Positions 42,695 through 52,094 of a DNA stretch of 64,000 nt are shown piece by piece (position 1 is the stretch's first letter; every line of letters starts with the position of its first letter). The notes beneath the pieces were generated by a model. That model did no database searches and was not told the origin of the DNA. It saw only the letters and a list, made by a program, of their open reading frames with translations. Origin of the DNA: Mucilaginibacter pedocola (GTDB lineage Bacteria > Bacteroidota > Bacteroidia > Sphingobacteriales > Sphingobacteriaceae); assembly GCF_002013915.1 (NCBI RefSeq), contig NZ_MBTF01000001.1, positions 248,001 to 312,000 of the forward strand, written 5' to 3'. Position numbers and translations under genes: made by a program.

Positions 42695-44413
42695 ATGAAC
42701 ACAGAACTATTTGGGATCGGTGCCTCGTTTTTGCTGATGCTCATCATTGGCATACCACTGGGCAAATACCTGGCAAAAATGTTTGCCGGCGAAAAGGTAT
42801 GGACCGATTTTATGAAACCCCTCGAAAACGGCATCTACAAACTATCGGGCATAAACCCTAACGAGGGTATGGACTGGAAACAGTTTTTAAAAGCCATGAT
42901 GAGCATCAATATCGTTTGGCTGGCCTATGGCTTTTTTGTATTGATGTATCAGGACAAGCTGCCCCTAAACCCCGACGGCAACCCCGGCATGACGGCCGAT
43001 TTAGCCTTTAACACTATCATAAGCTTTGTAGTGAACTGTAACCTGCAGCACTACAGTGGCGAAAGCGGTGCCAGCTATTTGATACAGCACTTTATATTCA
43101 TGTTTTTGCACTTTGTAAGTGCGGCTACGGGTATTGCCTGCGCAGTGGCCTTCTTTAAAGCCTTCCGCGATAAAACAACTACCAACCTGGGTAACTTCTG
43201 GAACTATTTTGTAAAGGCCATTACCCGTTTACTATTGCCTTTATCTGTTGTAGTTGCCCTGATATTAACTTTCAATGGTACGCCAAGCAGCTACGCAGGT
43301 AAAGATCAATTCATATCCCTGCAAGGCGATACCGTAAACGTTTCGCGCGGGCCGGCTGCACAAATGATCGCCATTAAACACCTGGGTACTAACGGCGGTG
43401 GGTGGTTCGGTGCCAACTCGGCGCACCCGCTGGAAAACCCTAACTATTTAACCAACATCACCGAGATCGTTTCGCAAATGATCATCCCGATAGCGATGGT
43501 GCTTTGCTTTGGTTATTTCATCGGCCGTAAAAAGATCGGTTGGGTAATATTCGGGGTGATGATGATAGGTGCTTTAATGCTCCTCATTCCGAGTATCAGT
43601 AGTGAAACGGGTGGCAACCCTGCCATTGCCAAAATGGGTATAGCTCAGCCAACCGGCGCTATGGAAGGTAAAGAAGTGCGCATTGGCCCAACCGCCACTG
43701 CTTACTGGAGCACGCTTACTACCATTGTATCAACAGGGTCGGTAAATGGTATGCACGATAGTACCATGGCACTTACCGGTTTATGGCAATTGCTTGGCAT
43801 GATGATCAACGGCTTCTTTGGCGGTTGCGGTGTGGGTGTGCTCAACTACTTTATCTACCTTATTATAGCCGTGTTTATTTCAGGCTTGATGGTAGGGCGT
43901 ACGCCTGAGTTTTTAGGACATAAAGTGGAGGCCCGCGAGGTTAAGATAGCCGCTTTGATCACTTTGCTTAGTCCGTTTTTAATTATGGCGGGTACTGCAT
44001 TGGCTGCTTATGTTTTCACCAGCCACGGCAATGCCGATTGGGCCATAAAGCCTTCTGCCTGGTTAAACAACCCCAGTTACCACGGCTTCAGTGAAATGTT
44101 GTACGAAATGACTTCTGCCAACGCCAATAACGGTTCGGGCTTTGAAGGTTTGGGCGATAACAACATCTTCTGGAACGTAAGTACCGGCGTGCTGATGATC
44201 TTAGGCAGGTTCCTGCCCATTATTGGCCCGGTAGCCATTGCCGGTTTATTGGCCAAAAAGAAATTCATCCCTGAATCTGCCGGTACCTTAAAAACCGATA
44301 CCGTAACCTTTGGGCTAATGACCTTTGCGGTAATACTGGTACTGAACGCATTATCATACTTCCCTGCGCTGGCCCTTGGCCCAATTGCAGAATATTTTTC
44401 AATGATAAAATAA
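42695..44413 (+). CDS. kdpA: Potassium-transporting ATPase subunit A
   Basis: 572 residues, the usual KdpA length, with about ten transmembrane segments. The selectivity-filter-like loops are visible: NCNLQHYSGESGASYL, KHLGTNGGGWFGANSAHPLENP, and the third and fourth loops around GSVNGMHDSTMALTG and SANANNGSGFEGL. This subunit is the K+-selective channel of the high-affinity ATP-driven uptake pump. It is followed by kdpB after 103 bp that contain a CCCCC/GGGGG hairpin. Confidence 0.97.
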   Translation: MNTELFGIGASFLLMLIIGIPLGKYLAKMFAGEKVWTDFMKPLENGIYKLSGINPNEGMDWKQFLKAMMSINIVWLAYGFFVLMYQDKLPLNPDGNPGMTADLAFNTIISFVVNCNLQHYSGESGASYLIQHFIFMFLHFVSAATGIACAVAFFKAFRDKTTTNLGNFWNYFVKAITRLLLPLSVVVALILTFNGTPSSYAGKDQFISLQGDTVNVSRGPAAQMIAIKHLGTNGGGWFGANSAHPLENPNYLTNITEIVSQMIIPIAMVLCFGYFIGRKKIGWVIFGVMMIGALMLLIPSISSETGGNPAIAKMGIAQPTGAMEGKEVRIGPTATAYWSTLTTIVSTGSVNGMHDSTMALTGLWQLLGMMINGFFGGCGVGVLNYFIYLIIAVFISGLMVGRTPEFLGHKVEAREVKIAALITLLSPFLIMAGTALAAYVFTSHGNADWAIKPSAWLNNPSYHGFSEMLYEMTSANANNGSGFEGLGDNNIFWNVSTGVLMILGRFLPIIGPVAIAGLLAKKKFIPESAGTLKTDTVTFGLMTFAVILVLNALSYFPALALGPIAEYFSMIK

Positions 44414-44469
44414 ATAAACACGCCAGCCCGCCAAGCTGTATCCGCTGCTTAGAGGAAAGGTTTTAAAAG

Positions 44470-44489
44470 TCTCCCCCTTCAGGGGGAGA
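44470..44489 (+). repeat. Short GC-rich hairpin in the kdpA-kdpB gap
   Basis: CTCCCCCT and AGGGGGAG form a perfect stem with a 2-nt loop (or shorter stem with 4-nt loop). It is followed by a partial copy (TTTAGAGGGGG). It resembles the pyrimidine-rich repeat family at 20040-20162 and 53821. No U-tract follows, so termination is not expected; it might adjust kdpA/kdpB ratios by mRNA processing (inference). Confidence 0.5.
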
Positions 44490-44516
44490 TTTAGAGGGGG
44501 CTAATACTTTACTATC

Positions 44517-46550
44517 ATGACAACCAGATCAAATAAATTATTCGAAGCGGCTTTAGTGCAATCGGCACTACGCGAGTCGTTCACCAAACTTAACCCTAAG
44601 GTTATGCTGCGCAACCCGGTAATGTTTACCGTGGAAGTGGGTACCGCCATAATGGCCTACATGTGTTACTATAGCTTTACACATACCGGGCAGGGTTCGT
44701 TCGCTTATAACCTGTTCATTTTTATTGTGCTGTTTTTAACTCTGCTGTTCGCCAACTTTGCCGAGGCCATTGCCGAAGCACGAGGTAAAGCACAGGCAGA
44801 CAGCCTGCGCAAAACCCGCGAGGAAACCCCGGCCAAAGTATTGTTAAAGGATGGCAGCGTTGTGAGCAAATCATCTAACGAGCTACGCAAAGGTGATGTG
44901 TTTGTTTGCGAGGCAGGCGATACTATCCCAACCGACGGCGAGATCATCGAAGGACTGGCTACGATTGATGAATCGGCCATTACCGGCGAATCTGCTCCCG
45001 TTATCCGCGAGGCAGGTGGCGATAAATCATCCGTAACAGGTGGTACCAAGGTACTGTCGGACAATATTAAAGTAGTTGTAACCACCGAGCCGGGCGAAAG
45101 CTTTCTGGATAAAATGATCGCACTGGTAGAAGGTGCATCGCGCCAAAAAACGCCTAACGAAATAGCCTTGACTATTTTGCTGGCCAGCTTTACGCTCATC
45201 TTCATTATTGTGTGCGTTACGCTGAAACCCTTTGCCGATTATGCAAATACCCCCATCACTATAGCTGCGTTAATATCGCTTTTCGTTTGTTTAATTCCTA
45301 CAACTATCGGTGGCCTGTTATCGGCCATCGGTATTGCGGGGATGGACAGGGCCTTGCGTGCTAACGTAATAACCAAATCGGGCAAGGCTGTAGAAACCGC
45401 AGGCGATATAGACGTATTGTTGCTGGATAAAACCGGCACCATCACCATTGGTAACCGTAAAGCCACACAGTTTTGGCCAGCCCCCGGCGTGTTACCTGCC
45501 GACCTGGTGAAAGCTGCCGTACTTTCTTCATTGGCAGATGAAACGCCTGAGGGTAAATCTATCATAGAATTGGCACAGCATGGTGATATGAAAGTATCGC
45601 TTGCAACGCCTAAAGATGCCGAGTTCATCAAGTTTACTGCCGAAACCCGTGCAAGCGGTATTAACACTCCCGACGGACTGCGCATTCGCAAAGGTGCTTT
45701 TGATTCTATCAGGAATATGTCGGTAAAAGCCGGTAACCAGTTCCCTGCCGATGTGGAAGAACGCGTTAAGGCCATTGCATCAAACGGTGGTACCCCGTTG
45801 GTGGTGGCCCAAAACGAAAAAGTATTGGGAACTATCGAGCTGCAGGATATTATAAAACCCGGCATTGCCGAACGTTTTGAGCGCCTGCGCAAAATGGGTA
45901 TAAAAACCGTAATGGTAACCGGCGATAACCCTCTTACTGCCAAATTTATAGCTCAAAAAGCCGGTGTGGACGATTTTATTGCCGAGGCTAAGCCCGAAGA
46001 TAAAATGAACTACATTAAACACGAGCAGCAAAACGGCCGACTGGTAGCCATGATGGGCGACGGTACAAACGATGCCCCCGCACTGGCACAGGCCGATGTT
46101 GGCGTAGCCATGAACAGCGGTACACAAGCTGCCAAAGAGGCCGGCAATATGGTTGACCTGGATAACGACCCAACCAAACTAATCGAGGTGGTTGAAATTG
46201 GCAAGCAATTGCTGATTACTCGCGGTACGCTAACCACTTTCTCGATAGCTAATGATGTGGCCAAGTACTTCGCCATTGTGCCCGCGCTATTCATTGCATC
46301 TATACCGGCGTTGCAGGCCATAAATATTATGCATCTGCACAGCCCGGAGAGTGCTATACTGTCGGCAGTGATATTTAATGCCATCATTATCCCGTTGCTG
46401 ATACCGTTGGCGCTTAAAGGTGTGGAGTACAAACCTATTGGTGCCAGTGCCTTGCTTCGCCGCAACTTGCTCATATACGGTTTGGGTGGTGTTATAGCGC
46501 CTTTCATAGGCATCAAATTAATTGACCTTGTTATTTCCCTGTTCTTCTAA
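44517..46550 (+). CDS. kdpB: Potassium-transporting P-type ATPase subunit B
   Basis: 677 residues. P-type ATPase motifs: TGES actuator in [16 protein letters not shown], phosphorylation site [11 protein letters not shown] (about Asp304), KGAFDSIR nucleotide-binding Lys, [14 protein letters not shown], and the hinge [21 protein letters not shown]. Membrane segments flank these. It hydrolyses ATP to drive K+ uptake through KdpA. Full length, no anomalies. kdpC begins 12 bp after its stop. Confidence 0.97.
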   Translation: MTTRSNKLFEAALVQSALRESFTKLNPKVMLRNPVMFTVEVGTAIMAYMCYYSFTHTGQGSFAYNLFIFIVLFLTLLFANFAEAIAEARGKAQADSLRKTREETPAKVLLKDGSVVSKSSNELRKGDVFVCEAGDTIPTDGEIIEGLATIDESAITGESAPVIREAGGDKSSVTGGTKVLSDNIKVVVTTEPGESFLDKMIALVEGASRQKTPNEIALTILLASFTLIFIIVCVTLKPFADYANTPITIAALISLFVCLIPTTIGGLLSAIGIAGMDRALRANVITKSGKAVETAGDIDVLLLDKTGTITIGNRKATQFWPAPGVLPADLVKAAVLSSLADETPEGKSIIELAQHGDMKVSLATPKDAEFIKFTAETRASGINTPDGLRIRKGAFDSIRNMSVKAGNQFPADVEERVKAIASNGGTPLVVAQNEKVLGTIELQDIIKPGIAERFERLRKMGIKTVMVTGDNPLTAKFIAQKAGVDDFIAEAKPEDKMNYIKHEQQNGRLVAMMGDGTNDAPALAQADVGVAMNSGTQAAKEAGNMVDLDNDPTKLIEVVEIGKQLLITRGTLTTFSIANDVAKYFAIVPALFIASIPALQAINIMHLHSPESAILSAVIFNAIIIPLLIPLALKGVEYKPIGASALLRRNLLIYGLGGVIAPFIGIKLIDLVISLFF

Positions 46551-46562
46551 TTAATTAAGAAA

Positions 46563-47135
46563 ATGAAAAATTTAATGACATCTATACGCTTAACGCTGGT
46601 ACTTGTAGTACTGCTGTGCGTAGTATATCCAATAGTAATTGCTTCTGCCGGTAAACTTTCAAAAGGCAAAGGTGATGGCGAAACCGTGTCTGTAAATGGT
46701 AAAGTAGTAGGCTATGCCAACGAGGGGCAAAGCTTTACCCAACAAAAATATTTTTGGGGCAGGCCATCGGCAGTTGGTTACAACGCGGCGGGTTCGGCAG
46801 GCTCTAACAAAGGCCCAAGCAACCCCGACTACCTTAAAGATGTGGCTGGCCGTATAGATACTTTATTAAAGTACCACCCATACCTGAAACGCAGCGATAT
46901 CCCTGCCGAGATGGTAACCGCAAGCGGTAGCGGTTTAGACCCGGATATTTCGCCCGAAGCTGCCAAAATTCAAATAAAGCGTATTGCCGAAGTACGCGGC
47001 CTAAGCGTAGAGCAGGTTACCAAATTGGTTGATGCTCATACCGAAGCACCTTTATTGGGCATGTTTGGCCCGGCTAAAGTGAATGTGTTGAAATTGAATG
47101 TGGGTTTGGATGAATTAGCAAAACCTGCGAAGTAA
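46563..47135 (+). CDS. kdpC: Potassium-transporting ATPase subunit C
   Basis: 190 residues, with an N-terminal transmembrane helix (RLTLVLVVLLCVVYPIVIASAG) and the periplasmic domain motifs FWGRPSAVGYNAAGSAGSN, SGSGLDPDISPEAA, and IKRIAEVRGLSVEQV. It is the assembly/chaperone subunit of the Kdp complex. The gene is followed by a CGCAAAG-family repeat. Confidence 0.96.
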   Translation: MKNLMTSIRLTLVLVVLLCVVYPIVIASAGKLSKGKGDGETVSVNGKVVGYANEGQSFTQQKYFWGRPSAVGYNAAGSAGSNKGPSNPDYLKDVAGRIDTLLKYHPYLKRSDIPAEMVTASGSGLDPDISPEAAKIQIKRIAEVRGLSVEQVTKLVDAHTEAPLLGMFGPAKVNVLKLNVGLDELAKPAK

Positions 47136-47147
47136 CTAACTGAAAAA

Positions 47148-47299
47148 TTTTACCGCAAAGAGCACAAAGAAAAAACGCAAAGAGCGCAAAGCCTGTATTA
47201 TGGTTATTGTTTAAGCTAAAACTTACTATTCAGTTTGCAAAGCTTTGCGATTCTTTGCGCTAACCACGATGCAAATCTCTGCGCCCTTTGCGGTTAATC
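47148..47299. repeat. CGCAAAG-family inverted repeat element between kdpC and the porin gene
   Basis: It begins attttaccgcaaagagc and ends ccctttgcggttaat, an inverted end pair, with CGCAAAG motifs on the left and TTTGCG motifs on the right. It matches the element at 29350-29554. It leaves only 9 bp before the next ATG, so any promoter or ribosome-binding site of that gene lies in the repeat. Confidence 0.7.
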
Positions 47300-47308
47300 G
47301 AACTATAG

Positions 47309-48358
47309 ATGAAAAAACTAATATTACCGGCAATACTTCTTGCCTCCCTAACTGTAAAGGCTCAGGACACTACTAAAACCGACCCGCCATTAACCATATT
47401 CGGCTCGGTTGATACTTATTATAAATACGACTTCTCAGGCCACCGCAATGCAGCGGGTTATGGCAATATCCCTACCAGTTTTGCTTCCGATCAAAATTCG
47501 GTGTCGTTGGGTATGATAGACCTGGGTGTGAAAAAGAAAGTTGGTAAAGCCTCGTTCGTGGGCGAAATGTCTTTCGGCCCAAGGGGGCAAGCACAATCTA
47601 TACCCGATGGGGGCAGCAACGGCCAATCGTACCATATCCAAAATTTATATGTAGGGTATGATGTTACCGATAAATTGAACTTAACTGCCGGTTATATGGC
47701 AACATTCGTAGGGTACGAAGTAGTATCGCCTGTAGGTAATTTCAACTACTCTACATCGTACCTGTTCACCAATGGCCCGTTCCAAAACGCGGGTATTAAA
47801 GCTACCTACTCCTTCAGTAGCAAAGTAAGCCTGATGGCCGGTATTTTTAACGATACATGGAACAACTACCAGTCGAGCCGCGATGTATCAACCTTTGGTG
47901 CACAATTATTTATAAGCCCTGTGAACGGCTGGACAGCCTACTTTAACATACTGAGCGGAAAAACATCGGGTACAATATTCGACCTTACCACCGCTTACCA
48001 AATTACCAATGCCTTTAAATTAGGTTTGAACGGTGCCACCTTTTCGGCACCTGATGCCATTGGCGGTGGTTTTGAAGGTGTAGCTTTGTACCCGCAGCTG
48101 GCTGTAGCTAAAGATGTTGTTTTAGGCTTGCGCGGCGAGTATTTTAAAACCAAAAACGGTGGTTATACACCTGCCGGCCCGGCAGCGCGGAAGTCGGTAA
48201 TGGCGTATACGCTTACGGCTAACTTGAAAGCCGGCCCGCTTACGCTGATACCCGAGGTTAGGTTAGATAACGGCAAACAGGCACAATTTATAAACAGCAA
48301 TGGCGGCCCAACAAAAACTGCATCGCAATTTTTAGTGGCGGCGGTATATGTATTTTAA
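47309..48358 (+). CDS. Porin-like outer-membrane beta-barrel protein in the kdp locus
   Basis: 349 residues with a signal peptide (MKKLILPAILLASLTVKAQ). The mature part starts with FGSVDTYYKYDFSGHRN and is made of alternating strands (DLGVKKKVGKASFVGEMSFG; LNLTAGYMATFVGYEV; LTLIPEVRLDNGKQ), ending with the aromatic VAAVYVF expected for barrel insertion. It fits the BBP2-like porin group. Its position between kdpC and kdpD suggests it helps K+ cross the outer membrane (inference). Confidence 0.85.
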   Translation: MKKLILPAILLASLTVKAQDTTKTDPPLTIFGSVDTYYKYDFSGHRNAAGYGNIPTSFASDQNSVSLGMIDLGVKKKVGKASFVGEMSFGPRGQAQSIPDGGSNGQSYHIQNLYVGYDVTDKLNLTAGYMATFVGYEVVSPVGNFNYSTSYLFTNGPFQNAGIKATYSFSSKVSLMAGIFNDTWNNYQSSRDVSTFGAQLFISPVNGWTAYFNILSGKTSGTIFDLTTAYQITNAFKLGLNGATFSAPDAIGGGFEGVALYPQLAVAKDVVLGLRGEYFKTKNGGYTPAGPAARKSVMAYTLTANLKAGPLTLIPEVRLDNGKQAQFINSNGGPTKTASQFLVAAVYVF

Positions 48359-48407
48359 TAAACACGAATTTCACGAATTGAATCGAATTTCACATATCGT
48401 TTTGGCG

Positions 48408-48588
48408 AATTAACCACAGAGAACACAGAGAGAAAAGCACGGAGGTTCACAGAGAGCTTTGCAAACTGATCAAGAGTTTTTGATTCTTACTTTGCGGCTT
48501 AGCGTCTTTGCGTGAAGTAAAATATTGCGTAGAAAAAACTCTGCGAACCTTCGCGTAACCTCTGCGAACTCCGCGGTTAAATAACCAC
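48408..48588. repeat. CGCAAAG/CTCTGCG-family inverted repeat abutting kdpD
   Basis: The left arm (ttaaccacagagaacac ... cggaggttcacagagag) and the right arm (ctctgcgaaccttcgcg ... ccgcggttaaataacc) are imperfect inverted copies. The right end is identical over 36 bases to 42314-42349. The last base of that identity is the A of the kdpD ATG at 48590. Confidence 0.65.
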
Positions 48589-48589
48589 C

Positions 48590-49732
48590 ATGCAAATAAA
48601 GATGGAACCAGATCAAAAAGACACCTCCGTAAAAGACTTCATCGAACTGGTGAAGAAAAGCAGGCGCGGCAAGCTGAAGATATACATTGGCATGAGCGCC
48701 GGTGTGGGCAAAACTTACCGTATGCTGCAGGAGGCGCACGCTTTGCTGAAAAACGGTATCGACATACAGATAGGTTACATTGAAACCCACAACCGGGCCG
48801 AAACGCATGCTTTGCTGGCAGGTATACCGGTTATCTCGCGCCGCAAAACCTTTTACAAAGGCCGCGAACTGGAAGAAATGGACCTGCAAGCCATTATTAA
48901 CCGCCACCCCGAGGTAGCTATTGTTGACGAACTGGCCCACAGTAATATCGAAGGCAGCAAAAACAGCAAGCGCTGGCAGGATGTAATGGATATACTGGAG
49001 GCGGGCATCAGCGTGATAACTGCCATTAACATCCAACACCTCGAGAGCCTGAACGAAGAAATAGAAGATATTACCGGAATCCCCATTACCGAACGCGTAC
49101 CGGATAAGATACTGGAGGTGGCCGACGAGATCGTGAACATCGACCTTACAGCAGATGAATTGATAGCCCGCTTGAAAGAAGGCAAGATATACGATAAGGC
49201 CAAGGTAGAAACGGCGCTGCAAAACTTCTTCCGGAACGAGAAGATACTGCAGCTGCGCGAGATAGCGCTAAAAGAAGTTGCCCACCATTTGGAGCGGAAG
49301 ATAGATATTGAGGTGCCGAAGCAAATAAAGCTGCGGCCCGAAAGATTTTTGGCCTGTATATCATCCAATTCCGAAACGGCCAAGATCGTCATCCGCAAAA
49401 CGGCAAGGCTGGCATCATACTATCGTTCGCCTTGGATAGTATTGTATGTGCAAAGCAGCAGCGAGAGTTTAGAGCGCATTAAACTGGATAAACAGCGGCA
49501 CCTCATCAATAATTTTAAGCTGGCAACGGAATTGGGTGCCGAACTCATCAAAATAAAAAGCGACGAGATAACCAAAACCATTATGAAAGTAGCAGAAGAA
49601 AAAGAAGTAACCACCATTTGCATAGGCAAGCCACACTTAAATTTGTGGCAGGTGATACTAAGAACGGCTATATTTAACGAGTTACTAAACAAAATTGCAG
49701 CAACAGAAACCGACCTGGTAATACTATCATGA
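48590..49732 (+). CDS. kdpD: KdpD-like osmosensitive K+ sensory protein, N-terminal module only
   Basis: 380 residues. The KdpD domain has a Walker-A-like site in YIGMSAGVGKTYRMLQEA (about 31-48), ETHNRAETHALLAGIP, VDELAHSNIEGSKNSKRWQDV (Walker B region) and the end of that domain near TADELIARLKEGKIY. A universal-stress-protein-like domain follows (about 250-375; ending TDLVILS). The four-helix membrane part and the kinase of classical KdpD are absent. The next gene, overlapping by 4 bp, supplies a HAMP-type kinase. ATG at 48602 (MEPDQK) is an alternative start because 48590 abuts a repeat. Confidence 0.9.
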   Translation: MQIKMEPDQKDTSVKDFIELVKKSRRGKLKIYIGMSAGVGKTYRMLQEAHALLKNGIDIQIGYIETHNRAETHALLAGIPVISRRKTFYKGRELEEMDLQAIINRHPEVAIVDELAHSNIEGSKNSKRWQDVMDILEAGISVITAINIQHLESLNEEIEDITGIPITERVPDKILEVADEIVNIDLTADELIARLKEGKIYDKAKVETALQNFFRNEKILQLREIALKEVAHHLERKIDIEVPKQIKLRPERFLACISSNSETAKIVIRKTARLASYYRSPWIVLYVQSSSESLERIKLDKQRHLINNFKLATELGAELIKIKSDEITKTIMKVAEEKEVTTICIGKPHLNLWQVILRTAIFNELLNKIAATETDLVILS

Positions 49733-51465
49733 AAATAAAAACTAAACTCCGCCTGGGCTTCGGCTTTTTATTTGCCGTGGTGATGCTTTTTGGCGCAACT
49801 GCGTTGTTTTACCTGCGCGATGTTTCGGAGAGTTCTAAGATCATCCTGAAGGACAATTATAAAACGTTAGGCTTTGTACGTGAGATGCGCACAGTGCTGG
49901 ACGATAATACGCTTCCGCTAAATGGTAAAGCCGTGAAAATTTTTGAGAACAACCTGGCAGCGCAGGAGAACAATGTTACCGAACCCGGCGAAAAGCAGTA
50001 CACCCAAGACCTGCGAAAGGCATATACTGAGTTGAAAACCGCCACGGATGGTGCCGTTGCTACAAAGAAAGTAAGGCATTTCCTTGCCGAGATCGAGCGC
50101 GTAAACATGCAGGCGATAGTACATAAGGACGATGTGGCCCGCAAAAAAGTTGATAACGCCACCTTTATATTGGGTTTGGTCGCCAGTTTCTCGTTCCTCG
50201 TGCTCTTTAGTTTCAGTGTGAATTTTCCGGGTTTTATTGCTAACCCATTGAGGGCACTTGTTGATGGTATAAGGGAAATAGGCGAGAAGAATTATAATAA
50301 ACGCCTGCACTTTGCCCATAACGACGAATTTGCCGAAGTGGCAATTGCTTTTAATAACATGGCCGAGAAGCTGAATGAGTGGGAAACAAGTAATCTGGCT
50401 ACCGTAGTATCCGAAAAGCGCCGCATCGAGGCTATCATTGAGCAGATGCAGGATGCTATTATAGGGGTCGACGAAACGCGGGAAGTGCTTTTTATAAACG
50501 ATGCCGCCCGCAAGGCCCTCAATATAACTGATGAAAAAGCCGTAGGCAAAACAACAGATGCCTTGCTAAAAGGTAACGATCTGTTGCGCTTTATCCTTCA
50601 GGACGATGCTACGGCCAAACCGATCAAGATAGTATTAGACGGACGCGAATTGTATTTTCAACTGCAAAGTAGCAGCATTGTAGTACCCAGCCTGAACGAA
50701 CCTGCCGAAGTGTTGCGTATAGCCAACCGAAGCGCGGGTAAGGTTTACATATTAAAGAACATCACGGAGTTTAAAGAACGCGACGAGGCTAAGACTAACT
50801 TTATTGCTACCATATCGCACGAGTTGAAAACGCCTATCTCATCTATAAAAATGAGCCTTAAACTGCTAAACGATGAGCGCATTGGTATTATCAACCCCGA
50901 GCAGCAGCAATTGGTTGAGCATATTAAAGATGACAGCGACCGCCTGCTGAAAATAACCAGCGAATTGCTGGAGCTGTCGCAGGTAGAAACGGGTAATATT
51001 CAATTGAATTTTGTGCCTGTAGAACCGATGAAGATAGTGGACTATGCCATCACCTCCATCAAATTCCAGGCAGAGCAGAAGAAAGTGGAACTGCAGGTAA
51101 TTAGTGCCGATAAACTGCCCGAAGTGCACGTGGATATCGAGAAAACGGCTTGGGTACTGGTCAACTTCCTGTCGAATGCTTTACGCTATAGTGCAGAAAA
51201 GTCGAGGATAGTGATACAAGTATCAGCACAAAAGAATGAAGTGGAGTTTTCGGTAAAAGATTTTGGTAAGGGGATAGAAGAAGCCTACCAAAAACGCCTG
51301 TTCGACCGTTACTTTCAGGTACCAACTGATGGGCAAAACAAATCAGGCTCGGGCCTCGGCTTGGCCATCTCTAAAGATTTCATAGGCGCACAAGGCGGCA
51401 CCATAGGCGTGGAAAGCGAAATAGGCGCAGGCAGCAGGTTTTATTTTAGATTGCCGGTAGGGTAG
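49729..51465 (+). CDS. HAMP-PAS sensor histidine kinase coupled to the KdpD module
   Basis: 578 residues. Membrane helix 1 (LGFGFLFAVVMLFGATALFYL), a periplasmic four-helix-type sensor (about 32-140), helix 2 (FILGLVASFSFLVLFSFSV), a HAMP domain (GFIANPLRALVDGIREIGEKN), a PAS-like domain (AIIEQMQDAIIGVDETREVLF), the HisKA box with His in ATISHELKTPISSIK (about 364), and the HATPase boxes NFLSNALRYS, VKDFGKGIEE, and GSGLGLAISKDFIGAQGG are visible. It starts in the stop of the KdpD module (ATGA), so the two form a split K+ sensor. No response regulator follows within the window. Confidence 0.92.
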   Translation: MKIKTKLRLGFGFLFAVVMLFGATALFYLRDVSESSKIILKDNYKTLGFVREMRTVLDDNTLPLNGKAVKIFENNLAAQENNVTEPGEKQYTQDLRKAYTELKTATDGAVATKKVRHFLAEIERVNMQAIVHKDDVARKKVDNATFILGLVASFSFLVLFSFSVNFPGFIANPLRALVDGIREIGEKNYNKRLHFAHNDEFAEVAIAFNNMAEKLNEWETSNLATVVSEKRRIEAIIEQMQDAIIGVDETREVLFINDAARKALNITDEKAVGKTTDALLKGNDLLRFILQDDATAKPIKIVLDGRELYFQLQSSSIVVPSLNEPAEVLRIANRSAGKVYILKNITEFKERDEAKTNFIATISHELKTPISSIKMSLKLLNDERIGIINPEQQQLVEHIKDDSDRLLKITSELLELSQVETGNIQLNFVPVEPMKIVDYAITSIKFQAEQKKVELQVISADKLPEVHVDIEKTAWVLVNFLSNALRYSAEKSRIVIQVSAQKNEVEFSVKDFGKGIEEAYQKRLFDRYFQVPTDGQNKSGSGLGLAISKDFIGAQGGTIGVESEIGAGSRFYFRLPVG

Positions 51466-51676
51466 TAGTCCATAGTCGATAGCCCATGGTCCATAGCCAA
51501 AGTGTTATTCAAGGTCACGTCATGCAGAATTTATTTCGGCACAGCACACGGCAGGTAACGGTTATGCAAAGCGGCTTAGCATTGTGGCTTGTATGATGGG
51601 GTTCTGAAACAAGTTCAGAATGACGTTGAGCGATGGGAAATCACCGCAGGGTCTCTTGAAAAGGCCCCCTGAGGTG
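51466..51676. repeat. Composite of short intergenic repeats
   Basis: It contains one arm of the TAGTCCATAG family (51466-51497), a TTCTGAAC-type palindrome (about 51602-51620) and a copy of the CACCGCAGGGTCTCTTGAAAAGG motif at about 51643-51675, the same motif as at 52018-52056. No coding frame. Confidence 0.5.
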
Positions 51677-51681
51677 ACGAA

Positions 51682-52080
51682 CTATCTGTATTTACCCTGA
51701 GCTTTTTTATCCAATTGCATATTGTAATGTTTGCGCGGCCTGCAAAATACTTTTTCTATGTGTTGGGCCGGCGTAAGGTCGCCGTCAAGTATATTTACAT
51801 CTGCTAAAAGGCGAAAGGTTTTTATTTTCTTAAGCGAGTTCAAAAAACTGATTGAATCTATTTTGCCGCAATCCGTAAGTTTCAGTTCCTCTAAATTTAC
51901 AAGTGCACTTAAAACCTGGTAGTTTTTTATAGCGCGGCAGGTATCAATATTAAGCGATCTAAGGTTAACCAAGTGAGATATATCCTCTATCGATGCCAGT
52001 AAGTAGCATGCACCTACGTCACCGCAGGGTCTCTTGAAAAGGACCCTGCGGCAACGGAATTTTTTTGGAAACGGAATCAT
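51682..52080 (-). pseudogene. Leucine-rich-repeat protein fragment
   Basis: 132 codons. From residue 26 on, the sequence shows LRR-like units (ISHLVNLRSLNIDTC, LSALVNLEELKLTDC, FLNSLKKIKTFRLL). The first 22-25 residues (for example CRRVLFKRPCGDVGA) are translation of the CACCGCAGGGTC repeat at 52018-52056. The LRR coding region is therefore cut at its 5' end by the repeat. It is probably a remnant of a larger LRR protein; whether it is expressed is uncertain. Confidence 0.6.
52018..52056. repeat. CACCGCAGGGTC hairpin repeat
   Basis: CCGCAGGGTC and GACCCTGCGG-type arms (ccgcagggtctcttgaaa followed by aggaccctgcgg) form a hairpin. A second, less palindromic copy lies at about 51643-51675, so two copies flank the LRR fragment in direct orientation. 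Confidence 0.65.
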
Positions 52081-52094
52081 CCGATTCCCATCGT

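Noticed and set aside
48470..49222. 250-codon ORF on the minus strand
   Set aside because: It is antisense to the KdpD module and the repeat before it; aromatic-rich shadow sequence.
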